Assembly: GCF_029962835.1 (NCBI RefSeq)
Contig: NC_080579.1
Coordinates: 372,001 to 436,000 of the forward strand
Direction: 5' to 3'
DNA length: 64,000 nucleotides
Source: Magnolia sinica
Taxonomy: Eukaryota; Streptophyta; Magnoliopsida; Magnoliales; Magnoliaceae
Position 1 is the stretch's first letter, and each line of letters starts with the position of its first letter. The notes beneath the pieces are model-generated. The model saw nothing but the letters and a program-made list of their open reading frames with translations, searched no databases and was not told where the DNA came from. Positions 47,682-60,974 of the stretch are shown here, piece after piece. The translations under genes and the position numbers were made by a program.

Positions 47682-48398
47682 TTTGGAGAGTATTGAAAAA
47701 ATTGATAGAATTTGGAATGTGGATGAGTAATTATCAAATGAATACGAGTAGATAATCTTGTCTAGATAATCCCACTTATGTACATTCCGAGCTCTTTCTC
47801 ATCCCAGAACGTGTGCCCTGCTTGCTCTTGTGGAAAACACAAGGGCCATCCATCAGGTTGGCCCCACTATTTACCATGGCCTCAATCAGGGCGGTTCAGT
47901 CATCAGCCGGGCCACAGTGTGCAAAACAAATGGAGGACCACAAGAAACTTTTTTTTTACCCATTCTTTTGTTTACCATGCATTGGCCTACCTTATGAGTC
48001 AACCGACTTGCTTTCAGGCCAGTCCATCTAAATACTATCAGGCCCACCGTATAAATGGGTTGGATCTCATATATATGCCGGCATATGGATGGCCTATGCT
48101 ATGTGTGGCGCTTCCAAACCTCAGATACCCAATCTGTTGTATGTACTTAACTTACTAGTACTAATACGATACAGTATTGGTTCTGGATAGGTGGTATTTG
48201 TAGGATAACGCTACTAAAATAATTATTTTCTTAACTTTGAATAACTGTAATTACTATTATTATTATTGTTTTTAAAATTTCTGTCCTCGAGAATATAAAA
48301 GAAATTCACAAAGATGCTTATTGTAAATATCTGTAAATATTAATAGTTAAAAAATAAAAAATAAAAATTGAGCCCTGCTGATGTCTCATGCGTGTGTC
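47682..48398. other. Intergenic stretch
   Basis: Includes a MITE-like part near 47815-48130 with CCATCCATCAGGTTGGCCCC and GGGTTGGATCTCATATATATG phrases. The remainder is A/T-rich. No gene seen. Confidence 0.45.
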
Positions 48399-48795
48399 GC
48401 TGTGATCATCATCATCTAAGCCTTATCCCAACTAATTGGGGTCAGCTATATGAATCACGTTATGCCATTCCACTCTATCGAGGACCATATAATCAATTAA
48501 TCCATGGGTCATCTACCCCTTCCTTACTACCTCCACCCTTGTCCTTTTGGGCCTTCGTCTTACCCTTTACAGCCTTCAACTTGAGCCAACTCATTCCCAA
48601 CTGGGTTCAGTTCTTGGTCTCCATTGACATGGCCAAACCCATCTAAGTCTACTTTCCCACACCCCATAGCCTATTGGTTCTACTCCTAAGTTCCCCCGTG
48701 TGCATTCATTTCAAATTCTATCCTTGTCTTGCCGCTCATCCATCTCAACATCTTCATTTCCGCCACGCCCTTCCAATGAAAATGTTGTTCCTTGA
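48399..48795 (-). mobile_element. RTE-type LINE, 3' end fragment
   Basis: On the minus strand it matches the 3' part of the LINE at 2.8-3.9 kb: KMLRWMSGKTR-like coding remnants, then GACCCCAATTAGTTGGGATA and an AGGCTTAGATGATGATGAT tail (reverse complement at 48399-48440). 5'-truncated and non-coding. Confidence 0.85.
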
Positions 48796-48987
48796 CTGCA
48801 TGCATAACAAGTAGAAAAAGGCGCTCTGATTGGGGTGTGGGTCCTACTGCCCATGAGAACCAATCAAAAAGCTTATGGGCACCTTTTTGTTGCTCGCTTG
48901 TGTGGGATTACATCTTCACTGACTTCAATAAAACTAAAATTTATGATTATGGTCTAGAACATCTACTGATGTTGCAAAAATAAATGA

Positions 48988-49590
48988 TAATAACATGTTT
49001 ATGGGTTATCTGTATCCATTCCTCTCTCTTAGATATTGCCATATTGGGAGATACGGAAAACTTAAGAAGACAAAAGATAAATATTAGGGTCTTTCTTTTT
49101 GTTGGAACCATTCTGTGGATATGGAAAACAGACATGGAATCTGTAGGAAATGGAAAACTTAGTGTTCCATAAGGAAATCTGTGTTTGGCTTGCAGTGCAG
49201 TTTTCCCTTTAAGCAGTTGGAAAATTGATCTATCAAAATCTTTTTGAGTCATTGATATCTTCATGTGTCTGTGGAAAATTTTCGAAAACAAAAATGGATT
49301 CCATATATTTTTCTTTAAAACCACAAATGTTGGAGTAGTATTTTTCCGTGGAGTCCCTAAATTCCGAGGTATTGTAAAAAAATGAATGCTTGCCTACCAC
49401 CTTTCCAAAAATATAGCAGCAGCAGGAGTAGTAACATGTTATTGATGGATTACCTGTATGCATGGCTGTTTCTTAGATTTTGGAAAATGCAAAAAGCTTC
49501 CCTGAAGTATGAAAATAAAGATAAATAAATGTTATTGATGCTTACCTGTATCCATGTCCATATCTTAGATTTGAATTCTGGAGTCATATC
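48988..49590. repeat. Three degenerate copies of a ~60-bp phrase
   Basis: Phrases like TAACATGTTATTGATGGATTACCTGTATCCATG...TCTTAGAT begin near 48990, 49433 and 49530, with neighbouring GAAAATT/AAGATAAATA text. Spacing is irregular. Identity is unknown. Confidence 0.5.
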
Positions 49591-49617
49591 TGGTTCCCCT
49601 GCATCGTTCTCCAATTT

Positions 49618-49690
49618 ATTGATCATCATCATCATTATAGCCTAATCCCATCTATTTAGGGTCGGATTTGCAAATCTTGTTCTGCCAAAC
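49618..49690 (-). mobile_element. RTE-type LINE tail, short fragment
   Basis: On the plus strand it reads GATCATCATCATCATTATAG, then CCTAATCCCATCTATTTAGG and GTCGGATTTGCAAATC. This is the reverse complement of the family's 3' end with its ATGATG tail. A further scrap in plus orientation (AGCTGGGACAAAACTATATG, then GATGGTGATGG) lies near 50540-50590. Confidence 0.65.
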
Positions 49691-50025
49691 ATGAAAAATA
49701 TATTCTCATGATTTCTTGGAGGAGGCTTGATGTCCGGCTGCCCACTTGACATCACACCATTACATGGGCTGGGACCATCTGACACGATTGCTGCCAGGAG
49801 GAGTTCATATGTCCAAGGTCTGCAAGTGAGATGGGCCTTACCTTTGCTGAAGAGGGAGATAGTCTTGCCAAAGAGGGATTGATGACTGTTTGATTTTGCT
49901 GCTGATATTTTCTGGCAACCTTGTTTTTTTTTGTTTTTTGTTTTTTGTTTTTTGTTTTTTGTGTTGTATTTGCATGCATGCCTTTTTCCGTGTAAATGGT
50001 TCTTGGGTATTTTTTCTTCATCATC

Positions 50026-50129
50026 AACAGTATTGCTTGCAAATGATGCAACTTTCACTGTTTGTGAAGCTTTTTGAATCATGGGGAGCTGAGATTGTTC
50101 TCCATTCTTCTTCATGGAAATGTACATTG
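50026..50129. repeat. ~105-bp dispersed direct repeat, copy B
   Basis: Partner of 47577-47681. It is preceded by a (GTTTTTT)-type run at about 49923-49962. Confidence 0.8.
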
Positions 50130-50985
50130 ATTTTTTAAATTTTGTGATCAACAAATGGAAATATGTGGGATCTTATTTGGGAAATATTTTATTAATAGAA
50201 AATTTTGAATCATGTTTCTTCTTTAAGGGTGCATTTGGAAGTTACTATTTACTTTCTGTATTCCACTTAATGAAGAGTGGGGTCTACAAACTTTCCATAG
50301 TACATACTCTTTGAATCAAGTTGGCGCATATGAATAAGGTGCAATTTCCATTTACATCCTTCCCCAGATAGTGGACAATGTAATCTTATATCATAACTTT
50401 TAGAGAGACAACATAGCTAGCTAGGTGCTGCAATTAATTACATTGACGTCTTTTTTCTATTGCTATCATCTTTTAATAAAGTTTCATAAAGAAGCTTTAC
50501 TAGGTTGATGAAGCAGGATTTGTCTAGCCTGTCTCCAAATAGCTGGGACAAAACTATATGATATGGTGATGGTGATTGGTGATGAAAGAAGATTTGCCAA
50601 TAACTCTTTTGTAAGTGATAAGTGTTTTGCTAAATCAAGCAATGCTGTAAAGATAATGTAGTTTAAAGGTTTCTTAACAAAAATTGTAAAAACTTTGAAC
50701 TTTGGAAAAGAAAAGAAAAGAAAAAGTAGGGGAGAGAAAAGTGGCTATGAAATTTGTTTCTATTTCCACCTTTTTCCTTAAAAATGTGGATATCGATTTC
50801 TTTAAAAAAAAACTTGTTAAATGCAGATATATGAGGTTACAAGAGACAACTCTCACTATTTGATTGTTGACCTTTTAGTAGTTCTATGGAAAATTATGCT
50901 CTAAATCCGGCAACATAATTATTGTTGGTGCCCGTAATGTTCCATTTCTCAAGGATTCCATGTTTGTTTTACATGTCCATGTTTT
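50130..50985. other. Intergenic stretch, no gene seen
   Basis: A/T-rich DNA with an AAAAG-type purine run near 50706-50725. No element ends were found except the LINE-tail scrap near 50540. Confidence 0.5.

Positions 50986-50986
<1 letters not shown>

Positions 50987-51062
<76 letters not shown>
50987..51062. repeat. (CT)n(TA)n compound microsatellite
   Basis: A CT run of more than 25 units passes directly into a short TA run. It lies 50 bp from a hAT MITE. Confidence 0.95.
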
Positions 51063-51119
51063 CTCGAGAGAGAGAGCAATCTTGATCTCGAAATCTGTTT
51101 ATTGTCCCTGAAACCTGAG

Positions 51120-51596
51120 TAGAGCTGTACACAAACCGAGTTAACTCAGTTAACTTGCTCGACTCAACTCGGAAAAGCTCAATTCTACTTGGCTCAAAAC
51201 TGGGTTCAAGCCTAGTCGAGCTAATTTTTTTAGCTCGAAAAAATTTCGAGCCGAGTCCGAGCTTGAATCGTCTCATAACTTGACTCAGTTTGAATTGATT
51301 CGATTTGGATGGGGTTCACTTGATATAAATATTTTGTAGATATTCATATTTAAATAAATTATATAATAATATATTATATATATTATATACATTAAAAATC
51401 CTAAATTTTAAATTTGAACTCACCTAGTAAGCTCAAACTCAACTCATAAGGAGCTCAAACTTGGCTCAAGCTGGCTCGAGCTGCTGACTGAGGCAAGCTG
51501 GCCAGTCAGGCTTGAGGACCAAGTTGAGCTGAGTTCAAGTTGGGTAACCTGCTGGCTGAGCCAAGCTCGACTCAGTTCGGCTGGTGTACAGCTCCA
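51120..51596. mobile_element. hAT-type MITE, second family member
   Basis: Ends TAGAGCTGTACACAAACCGA and CGGCTGGTGTACAGCTCCA form imperfect TIRs matching the element at 38.18 kb. Flanks AACCTGAG (51112-51119) and AACCTCAG (51597-51604) make an 8-bp target duplication with one difference. The interior has the same CTCGA/GAGCT vocabulary and a TATA-rich centre. Confidence 0.85.
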
Positions 51597-51604
51597 AACC
51601 TCAG

Positions 51605-52572
51605 ATGTGAAATGCTCTCAAGAGGATATTTTTTTTTTTTGGAACCGAGCTAGTGCAACTTGCCGAAGAATACTGGGTACGCACCTGCAGCTAACGGAGC
51701 ATTATGTGGGTGGTGGGTGGGAAGCATGAGATCCCCCCCATCCATCATGTCGGCTGCCTGATAGTCACTATGGAACCCAAAATTCAGGATGGTCCGAAAC
51801 TTAGGTAGCCCACCCCATACGGAAAGCTCGTGATGGGACGCCACCATTAGTACACTGTGGTGCTTATATGCCATCCAATCCATTAATTTGATGTGCTTTA
51901 TCAAGATGAAGGAACACACCAAATGTTGCAATATTTCAAACTCATGCGGTCCATAACAGGTGAATTTAGGGCTTGAACGCATGATTTTACACTAATCCCT
52001 ATGGGGTGCCCCACCTCAGTTTTGGGTCTTCCATATTTTTCGGATCAATGCCAAAAATGGAGTAAGGAGCCTGATGGACAGGATGGATTGAGTTTCCTGA
52101 AATCATTTGTTGACATGAAAGTGTAAGATATTCTTTGTGAACAAAGACTACATGATCTGTGGATGGGAAGGGGATTCTGAGAGATGAAAGCCCTTGGGCA
52201 GTATGTGTAGATTTTTCATTTCTGACCAGCATACCAAACATGGATGGACCATTTCCTGGCAATCTCCCATGTCTTATCTTGGGTCCTCTCATCTGTCTCT
52301 TTGCAGGCCCCAAATCAAAAGGTTAAGGTTGTCCTGTTAAGGGATACTTTTGGGAAGGGTTCATCAACGGGCCATGAGCAACGGGCCCCGCTTTTCAGAA
52401 TCCAAATCCAAAGCCTATAATGTATATTTTGCAACGTCTCATGACAGAAACTGGCTCACCAAAAAAAAAAAAAAAAAAGGAAAAAAAAGCCAATAGGGGG
52501 AAATTTTCATCTCTTTGAGCTGAAGCAAGTAGCAAGAAATGCAAGTAAATAAATTGAAAATGTGAGTACTTA
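51605..52572. other. Intergenic stretch before the copia element
   Basis: No gene. Magnoliid-type GTGGG/CCCAC phrases are scattered through 51700-52400, and an oligo-A run occurs at about 52461-52488. No defined element. Confidence 0.45.
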
Positions 52573-53055
52573 TGAAAAGCGCGGAAGTGTGTGAGTCCTC
52601 AAGATCTGATGGTCTACACGAGTTTTGGAACCCTCGCAAAGCAAAAGATTAATGCTCCAACGGCCCGCCTATCTACTACTGGAGCAGATGGATCTATTCA
52701 CATCTCTGATCCTACGGTATAGATGGCCCTGGATCACGATCTATGGATTAGATCGTCCAAAGGACAAGTTAAAATGGACAGATTACTGTGCACACTATAT
52801 CTCTCTGTATACTCTCGTTATTTCATATGGTTGATGCACTCTTTACGAGAGAAAAGCTCATCCCTTTTTTTAGGAAAGGAATGAGATGAGATGAGACTAG
52901 ATTCTCCGGTCTTCTCCCTATCTCCTATCCAAAATTAAATTAAAAAATGAATTTAAAATCTCAACAGAAAGGAAAGGGCAGGAAAAAGCTTAAACATATG
53001 GGACCCACCCATTAGTAATTGCTCACTAGTGGGCCCCACTAGCCTACGTCCAACA
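52573..53055 (-). repeat. 3' LTR of the copia element
   Basis: Partner of 60975-61388, about 70 bp longer. On the minus strand it starts TGTTGGACGTAGGCTAGTGG and ends TTCATA|CA-type at 52573. Confidence 0.85.
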
Positions 53056-54253
53056 TTTCCACTCAATCACATTGTGAGATAGGCACAAAAATTCATCCAT
53101 CTAACTTGCCTAATAACAATCAAAGACCAAACATCGCAATCAAAAGATCAAAGGAGTGAGACCAGTTGGATCACCGTAATCTTCTCACAGGTGCTTAAGG
53201 ACTAAGTGACCACCTAATTAGTACTCAATAAACCAAGCTTTGCAATGCTTATCCTAGTTCGCATGACCACACCGGATGGAGTTAACTCCCGATCTGGAGT
53301 ACTTCGCCAACATACGTACTTATTTAACTTATCGAGTTATTCTAAAAACTTGATTTTTCACGAACTTCGATTAAAATCGATTTAAAGCAATACTTATATA
53401 TATGCTTTTAAGAAAAAATATTGTTTGTAAAAGTCTATTAAAAACAACTCGATACTGCCGGTGGATAAGTCTTCAAGTGCACATTTATAATTCTAGAAAC
53501 TTGGTATAGTTGTTACGGGATCTTCCCCACGTAGATGTGTAATTTGAAATTAATCAAGCCGTTTTCCTAGCGTAACTGAGTCTGGCCAATCAAGAACCTT
53601 TCGTCATAATACACTAAAGTAGCGACACTCAATCTTATCCTCATATACACAAGAGGAGGGTAGCTAAGGACACAAAGAGTCACCTACGGGACTGGCTACT
53701 CCCACGTTGTAATGATTAGATCGAATCAAAGCAATTTGTAAGTAAAAGGTCCCAGCACATGACTACTATCCACGTCGTAAAGTAGACAATATTGGGTGAA
53801 TGTCGGGTCTACAATATGCAGGTCATTCTTCATGAGGTATGATTCATCTCATAACTTCATAACCTGAGACTATAAATTCAGGTCATAACATTGATCGCAT
53901 AAAAAAATGAATGGTGCGATTATGTTATCGACTTTATTAGTCTCATCTTTAATCTTAAAATATTGTAGGCAGATACGACTCACTCGTATCTTCATCCTTT
54001 ATTATTTATAATAAAAAGAAGTTCATACCTCAATGCATGAACATGGCCCCAAATGTACCTCACTTGTACATTCAAGGTTAGTCAACTCGTGCGAGTGGGT
54101 GACCGGCCTGCTAACAAAATAAAAATCCTATATGATCTCTAGATAAATGGTGATGATCTACTTACCTAGTTTATATTAGTATTCAATAATGAATAAATGA
54201 AATGTGTTATTCATTAATGAAAGATCAAAGGTACTATAAAACAAGTGCATCAC

Positions 54254-54700
54254 TCAAGATTTCCTTAATCCTATTTGCCTGATATGAACCTGAAATAGAT
54301 CTCTAGCTATAGGTTTCGTCATGGAATCGGCCATCATCTCCTTAGTAGGAATGTAAGTGAGGACGACGTTCTTATCTCTCACTTGATCACGGATGTAATG
54401 ATACTTGATCTCAATGTGCTTAGACTTCCGGTGGTGTTTAGGGTCCTTTGCCAAGTCAATGGCAGAAGTATTGTCTATCTTCAGCGATATAGGCTAACGA
54501 ACACTCGATACAACACCCAGACTCAATAGAAATCCGCAAACTCATACACACTCCTGAACTACAGTACAACATGCAATGTACTCGGCCTCCATAGATGAAA
54601 GAACTATGGATGTCTGTTTCTTACTCGACCATGAGATAGTTCCTCTTCCAAGTAAGAATACATGTCCTGAAGTAGACTTTCCCTCGTCAGCGTCATTCCC
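54254..54700 (-). other. Copia RNase H remnant
   Basis: Fossil C-terminal RNase H region: RKSKHIEIKYHYIRDQV and the typical ending MADSMTKPIARDLF. About 1.2 kb separates it from the 3' LTR. Confidence 0.75.
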
Positions 54701-54828
54701 CAAGTAGCATCAGAATATCTTTTGAACTCGAGGCTTGTGCCTTCATAACACAACATTAGATCTTTTGTTCCTCTGAGATAGCGGAATATACATTTGACAG
54801 TTTGCCAATGAGACTGTCCCGGGTTACT

Positions 54829-55720
54829 CTAATAACGGTTGACTATGTCAACTGCATAGCTGATATCCAGTCCAGTGCAAAGCATAACATACATTAAACT
54901 CCCTACTGTGCTTGCGTAAGGTACTGAGGACATAGCCAATTTCTCGACTTCAGTATGGGGGCACGATTTTCTGTCTAACTTGGTAGTTTTATCCATAAGG
55001 GTTTCAACAGCTTTTGAATTTTCCATCCTAAACCGTTTTAAGATCTTTTGTATATAGGTGACTTGGGACAAGCCCAAAAATTTCTTAAGGCAATCCTTGA
55101 TGATTTTTACCCCAAGAATAAAGTTGGCTTCACCGAGGTCTTTCATCTCAAAGTTTGAGAATAGTCAATCTTTAGTCAATATTAACAATTGCGTGTCATT
55201 ACCAGCTAGCAGTATATCATCTACATATAGAGATAGCATTAGAAAAGATTTTCCATACCGTTTCATGTATATACAATGATCTTCTTTACTCATTGTGAAT
55301 CCAAAAGTGGTGATGGCTAAGTGGTACCTCATGTACCATTGTCTTAAAGATTGCTTCAGCCCATATATAGATTTCAATAATTTGCAGACTTTCTTTGGAT
55401 ATGTTTTGTCTACATAACCCATGGGTTGTTGTATATATATCTCTTCATCTAAATCACCATTTAAGAATGCGGTCTTTATATCCATCTGATATAACTCTAT
55501 GTTTAAACTTGCGACAATGGACAAAATCATACGGATTGAGGAGAACTTTGCAACAGGTGAAAAGGTCTCTTCGTAATCAATGTCTTCTTTTTGTTTAAAA
55601 GTTTTAACAATTAATCGTGTTTTATACTTGTCCAATGTACCATCTGCCTTTCTTTTGATCTTTAATACCCATTTATTACCTATCGCTTTGCGATTGCAAG
55701 ACAGATCAACAAGTTCCTAA
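54829..55720 (-). other. Copia reverse transcriptase remnant
   Basis: Fossil RT with phrases typical of copia: QMDIKTAFLNGDL, EEIYIQQPMGY, KSIYGLKQSLRQWY, LYVDDILLAG and, further on, MKDLGEANFILGVKI. Broken. Confidence 0.85.
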
Positions 55721-56034
55721 ACTTTATTCTTTTCCATGGAAGCGATCTTTTCGTCTATAACATTTACCCAATCGACCGAGTTAGAAGATAATAATGCATC
55801 ATGATACGAATTAGGTTCATCATCATCAACCGCGATGCAAGAGAATGTTTGCCTCTCAATATCGAAGTATCTTTGGGGAATCAATCCTTTTTCGCTTCGA
55901 CGTAACTCAGGAGTCTGCTGAGATGTCCTCCCACTATCTTGACGAACTATATGAGCATTATCATCTTAAGAAGCAGAACTCCCACTCTCCTGAGATACAT
56001 CAGATATTTAAAAAAGTTCTATTGGAACCTTTTG

Positions 56035-56903
56035 CTACATCCAGTTGGGGTATCTATCTTCAACAAAGGTCGTGTCCTGAGATTCTATCTCAATCCATCG
56101 TCCATGGTCCTCATAAACTAGAACGTATCCCTTTAAATGCATAGGGTACCCTATGAACACGCATTCAATGGTTTTACTATCAAGTTTACCTCTATGCGGA
56201 GTAGGTAGCAAAACATTTCTCAAAGATCCCTGAGGGCGTAGGTTGGCTAGAGAAGGAATCCTCCCAGACCACATCTCATATGGGGTCTTAGGAATGAATT
56301 TGGATGAGAATCTATTAAGGACATAGACGGCTGTTAACAGTGCGTCTCCTTAGAATGTGGTAGAGAGATCGGCTTGTGCCATCATCGATCTAATCATGTC
56401 CAATAGTATCTTATTCCTTCTCTCTGCAACACCATTTTATTATGGAGTGTAAGCCATTGTGTACTGTCGAATAGTTCCAACATTTTCACAATATGATTTA
56501 AAGTTTCAGATGTATACTCGCCACATTTATCAGACCAAAGGATTTTAATATTTTTCTCAAGCTGATTTTTCACCTCAACTTTATATGTAAGAAAATAATC
56601 AAAAGCATCAGATTCGTGTGAGATGAGATACACATATTCATAGCGTGAGTAATAGTCAATGAAAGTGACAAAGTATTGACATCCATTTCTTGCATGTACA
56701 TTAAAGGGTCCACAGATATCTGAATGGATTATCTCTAGTGTGCCCTTGAACCTAGCCGCTTTAGGAAATGGTTTCTTCGAAGTCTTCCCGAATACACAAT
56801 ATTCACAAAATGACAAATCAACTTTGGATAAGGAGTCTACAGACCAGAACGTACTAGTTTTGTCATACAATCCTTTCCAATGTGACCTAACCTCGCGTGC
56901 CAT
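56035..56903 (-). other. Copia integrase remnant
   Basis: Fossil gag-pre-integrase and integrase core: CEYCVFGKTSKKPF, EIIHSDICGPF and FIDYYSRYEYVYL. A downstream C-terminal integrase part (ECVFIGYP, GYVLVYE) follows at about 56035-56274. Broken. Confidence 0.8.
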
Positions 56904-57616
56904 TTTGAGATTCAGATACTACAGTTTCATTCGACATAGCAGATAAAGCAAGAGGTGTATTATCAATATCTACGTCCAGAATAAATAAATCTGAAATTAA
57001 ATATTTTCATGCAAAGATGAGGTTATTTAGTCTCAAGAAAACTCTTATATCGAAAAATCGAATATCAAAACCATCAAATAATAATCTAGAAACAGAAATT
57101 AAATTCCGACGTATCCCGGTACATAAAGAGTATCACGGAGTATTATTGTTTGCCCTACGCGCGTACGGAGATGAGACACGCCAATCCCTAGTACGTCTTC
57201 AACAACATTATTTCCCATATACACCTTGTAACTCCCTTGAGCTACAAGCTAGAATTCCTCGAGTCCTCGACGACTCCATGTTACGTACTTTGTTGCGCCT
57301 GAATCCAAAATTCACTCGTTAGATATAGTATCAACAGAAAGGATTTCAGAACAAACGCCTACATACAAAATATCTAGTGACTTAGAAATTATCGTCTTTT
57401 TATGGGCACATAGTTGAGCATAATGGCTGAAATTTTCGCAGACAAAGCAGACTATATTTGTCTTTTTCTGCTTCTTCTTTCCATTCCCCTTCTTGAGATT
57501 TGGAAGATGTGCTGTGGACTTCTATTCTTGGTTATTCTTTTTTACCTTCTTGCGAGCTTTGAACCGTTTTTTATTAGCTTTCCGATTATGGGTCTCTGCG
57601 CCTTGGTCGAACCTGG

Positions 57617-58234
57617 CTAAATTGCATTCATTTCAACATCTCGTACCAAGTGGCCACAAAAGTCTCTGAACGTATTGATAGAATCAGTATGGTTCAGAAT
57701 TCTTTTGATTTGGGTCCAAGATTCAGGTAAGGAACGGTGCATTGTTATTATCTTTTGATTTTCAGTCAATTTACACCCAACATTCCTAAGGGCACCTATC
57801 ATTTGCTCCATCTTACGGATATGATCTTTGATGGGGCAGCCGACTGACATCCTATACTCGTGGAATTCTAATTCCATTGCCCAAACTCTCGCATTTGACT
57901 TTTGCGCATAAGCATTTGTCAGTGCTTCCCATATTCCCTTAGCAGTGTCATGCACTTCATACGTAGGTATGAGTTCTTTGTGCATAATACTAATAAGGAC
58001 ATTACGAGCTGAACGATTCTATTTTTGCCACTTATTGTAGCGAGTCATAGCAACCCTATGTTCTTGTAAATTTCCATTTTCAGCTAATATGGGTTCCTGT
58101 TGAACCCCATAGAGTGTGTGCAATATGTCATCCTTGTCCAGAAGGCTTCGCACCGCGCGGGACCAGTCTTCGTAGTTATTACTGTCGAAATGTTGTCCTT
58201 TTAGCTGTTCAACGATTAACGCTTTTGCGGCCAT
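57617..58234 (-). other. Copia gag remnant
   Basis: Fossil gag with the UBN2-type copia capsid signature: NYEDWSRAVRSLL near the start, then phrases such as GIWEALTNAYAQKSNARVWA. A zinc-knuckle remnant lies further along near 57400-57450. About 2.7 kb of noncoding DNA separates it from the 5' LTR. Confidence 0.75.
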
Positions 58235-58850
58235 TTCTACATTGCATCAAGTATCATTATTTAGCTATGATCTAAGGTATTGATACTAATCATCAGCATT
58301 TCTCCGTGTTATTCAAAATTTCAAAGTATAAAAGTAGTCAACACATCTTAACGAGATCTGAAAGTCCACATACTCGAATGGGCGGTGTAGAACAATTAAG
58401 TTCTCTTTTTAAGATGAGTTTAATGCTTTTATAAGAATAAATTTGTATAACGTGCAACCTTCTATTATTTGGTTGCATGCATCATTCGGTGGAGGAGAAT
58501 TAACTCCCACTCAAGTTATGCACAACCTTTTTATTTAGGGAGCATTCTAGCACTAAGTTTTATATTTTCCAATAAAAAATGAAGAGGGCTTAGATCTAAT
58601 CACATTAAGCCTAATTATATCACACATATAAACATTATCATCAGAAAAAAAAATGCTGAGATATGTGGAGAGTTCTATCATCACTAATGATCATGTCCAT
58701 TAGCGATAGATCTCATCATCACCGTTAATGATCATTGTTGATGGTGGATCCTTTCATCAACATTGATCATCATGGTTGATTATCGTTTCGATCACTAATG
58801 ATCTCTACATCACTAGTGAATAGAATGATATAAAGGAAATCACATTCACA

Positions 58851-58854
<4 letters not shown>

Positions 58855-58938
<84 letters not shown>

Positions 58939-58950
58939 CATACATACATA
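58855..58950. repeat. (TA)n(CATA)n compound microsatellite
   Basis: A TA run of about 25 units, then TACA/CATA units. It lies inside the copia leader. Confidence 0.95.
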
Positions 58951-59684
58951 CATATTACTTACAAGAAAGCTGTAGGGTTTTTTGTTACTCCAAGTGGGCA
59001 ACTGGACCATAGTTTATTGATCCAACAGTTGATATTATGGGCCCCACTTTGTACATCCCATATGTTAATAATCCAGTTGATGTAAGAATCTAATCCCTTC
59101 ATTTTATTAGATGATAGGATTATTCAATCTAGGATATATTTATTTCAGGGGCGATTGATAGTGAGACTAACAATCTCAACGGTCTAGATCATTGAAAAAT
59201 GGGCCACTTGTATAAAACTGAAAACTTGAGCAGTATGCCAATCTCAGGGCCCATATATAACACAAGCATACATGCATCCACTGCACACAGGACTTCACTT
59301 GTCCGTACTTGCCTAAGTTATATGAGCCCACGTGATATACAAGTGAAATTCACTCAGTTTTTCAAGTAATGGGCCATTCAATTGATGTGCTTTAGCCCAA
59401 AATTTGGCATACTTGTTTCACGAGATCCTAACCATCGGATCAAAGATCTTTTGTGTACTCATGGCCCACCATATGAGGTGACTACCCTGATTTGTTCGCA
59501 TCTTGATAGACGGTCTGGATCTGTCCCACGAGAAGTCATAAATTCATTCCCTCTCTCTTATCTATGGAAGTATCAACGGTTGAGATTGGAGAGAGAAAGT
59601 ATCAATGGCTGAGATTAGAGAGAGAGGTGACACAACCCATGAAGCCATTCCCTCTCTCTGACCTCTGCAAGCCGCTTACAATTC

Positions 59685-59910
59685 TGAAAAAATGGATGGA
59701 CACCATGGATTTATAACACAGACTTCAAGGGGATCCTCATTATAGAGGTTTCCATGGTAGACGTTCAATCCCCACTACATATCACGGTCTGGTCCATTTG
59801 ATAATTATATTTGTCTTATTTATCTTCTAAGCCTAAATCCGAGCTTGCCAGATGGATGGACGGTTTGGATATAACACATACCTCGTGATAGACCCACATG
59901 TTGCTGACGT
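59685..59910. mobile_element. Palindromic MITE, short copy inside the copia leader
   Basis: Contains AAAATGGATGGACACCATGG, TTCAATCCCCACTACATATC and GATGGACGGTTTGGATATAA. It postdates the retroelement if the leader was once contiguous. Confidence 0.55.
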
Positions 59911-60974
59911 GAATACAACAGGTATATAGCTGGTGTGAGAATGCAAACGGGATTAAAATAGCTTTATAGTTGCGTACGTCAATCCAACAGTCTTTTAGTT
60001 GTGTACGTCAATACAACAGCTATATTAATTGTTGAGATTTGTAATCCTCTTCCCACGTGGGTTATTAATTCTGACAAGGTGGGTCTCATCATTCGGTAAT
60101 CCAGACCATTGGTGATAGATCTGGACCGACCATTAGGTCTATATCACGATCAATGAATTTCATGCAAAAAGTACACTGATCCAGTGATCCAATCTATCCA
60201 AACTTGGCATTATACTCTCGTAACCATCCGATTTCCACAACATAGATACAATAGAGGTTGCATCAATGAGAAATACTCCAATGCTCTCAAAAAGCTTAAT
60301 ATTATAATGCTTCTAGTTGCATTGGGTCATATGGACACACATCAGTTGGTATTGCCAAAAATCACTCCCTGTTTTTGACAAAATCAGTTGGTATGGCCAA
60401 ATTCTGCCTGTAATGTAAAACTCCAATATCGTTTCCATTCTCTGAGTTTTAACCAGGTGGAAATGCATATGCACAGCCACCGGCTTTAACTACGGCAGTT
60501 CGGGATTCCCCTTCACGGGACGTAGTTGATATTCCCCTTGAATATAGGCCCAACGTGATGTAGGTGATTTTTATCCATGCCGTTCATCCGTATACTAGAT
60601 CATGATTGTGGGGCACACCTTGATGTTAATTTGACATCTGGACCGTCCATCACTTTCCCATGTTAGGACATGAACTTAAAATAAGTAGATCCAAAGATCA
60701 AGTGGTGCATGCCACAGTAAACAATTGGGATTGATCCTGCACCATTGAAATCTTCATGGGGTGCATATGGATGGACAACTTTGTCTCAGCCCACTCGAGA
60801 CTCGGTTGTACGCATTCCGGTTGTTTAGTCATGTTTGACAGGATTCCATACACGTGCCACGTTAGAATTTAAGAAAACGAAGCACGCACGCACCACCTAG
60901 AAAAAAAAAAGGGTACTTGCCTTTTTAGATAAAAATAATTGGAGATTAGCCGTTGAATACTTTGATACCACAGA

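Larger units (their letters stand above)
58235..60959. other. Long leader region of the copia element with insertions
   Basis: About 2.7 kb with no coding content. It contains a run of GATCAT/GTTGAT phrases (about 58670-58825), a (TA)n(CATA)n microsatellite (58855-58950), palindromic-MITE sequence (about 59685-59910 and 60540-60760), and two direct copies of a TACGTCAAT[AC]CAACAG phrase near 59970-60020. Most of its length is probably later insertions. Confidence 0.5.

Noticed and set aside
53370-58430. Similar phrases near 53.28-53.42 kb and 58.42-58.50 kb as an inner LTR pair
   Set aside because: The shared words occur in different order and are short, so an inner LTR pair is not supported.
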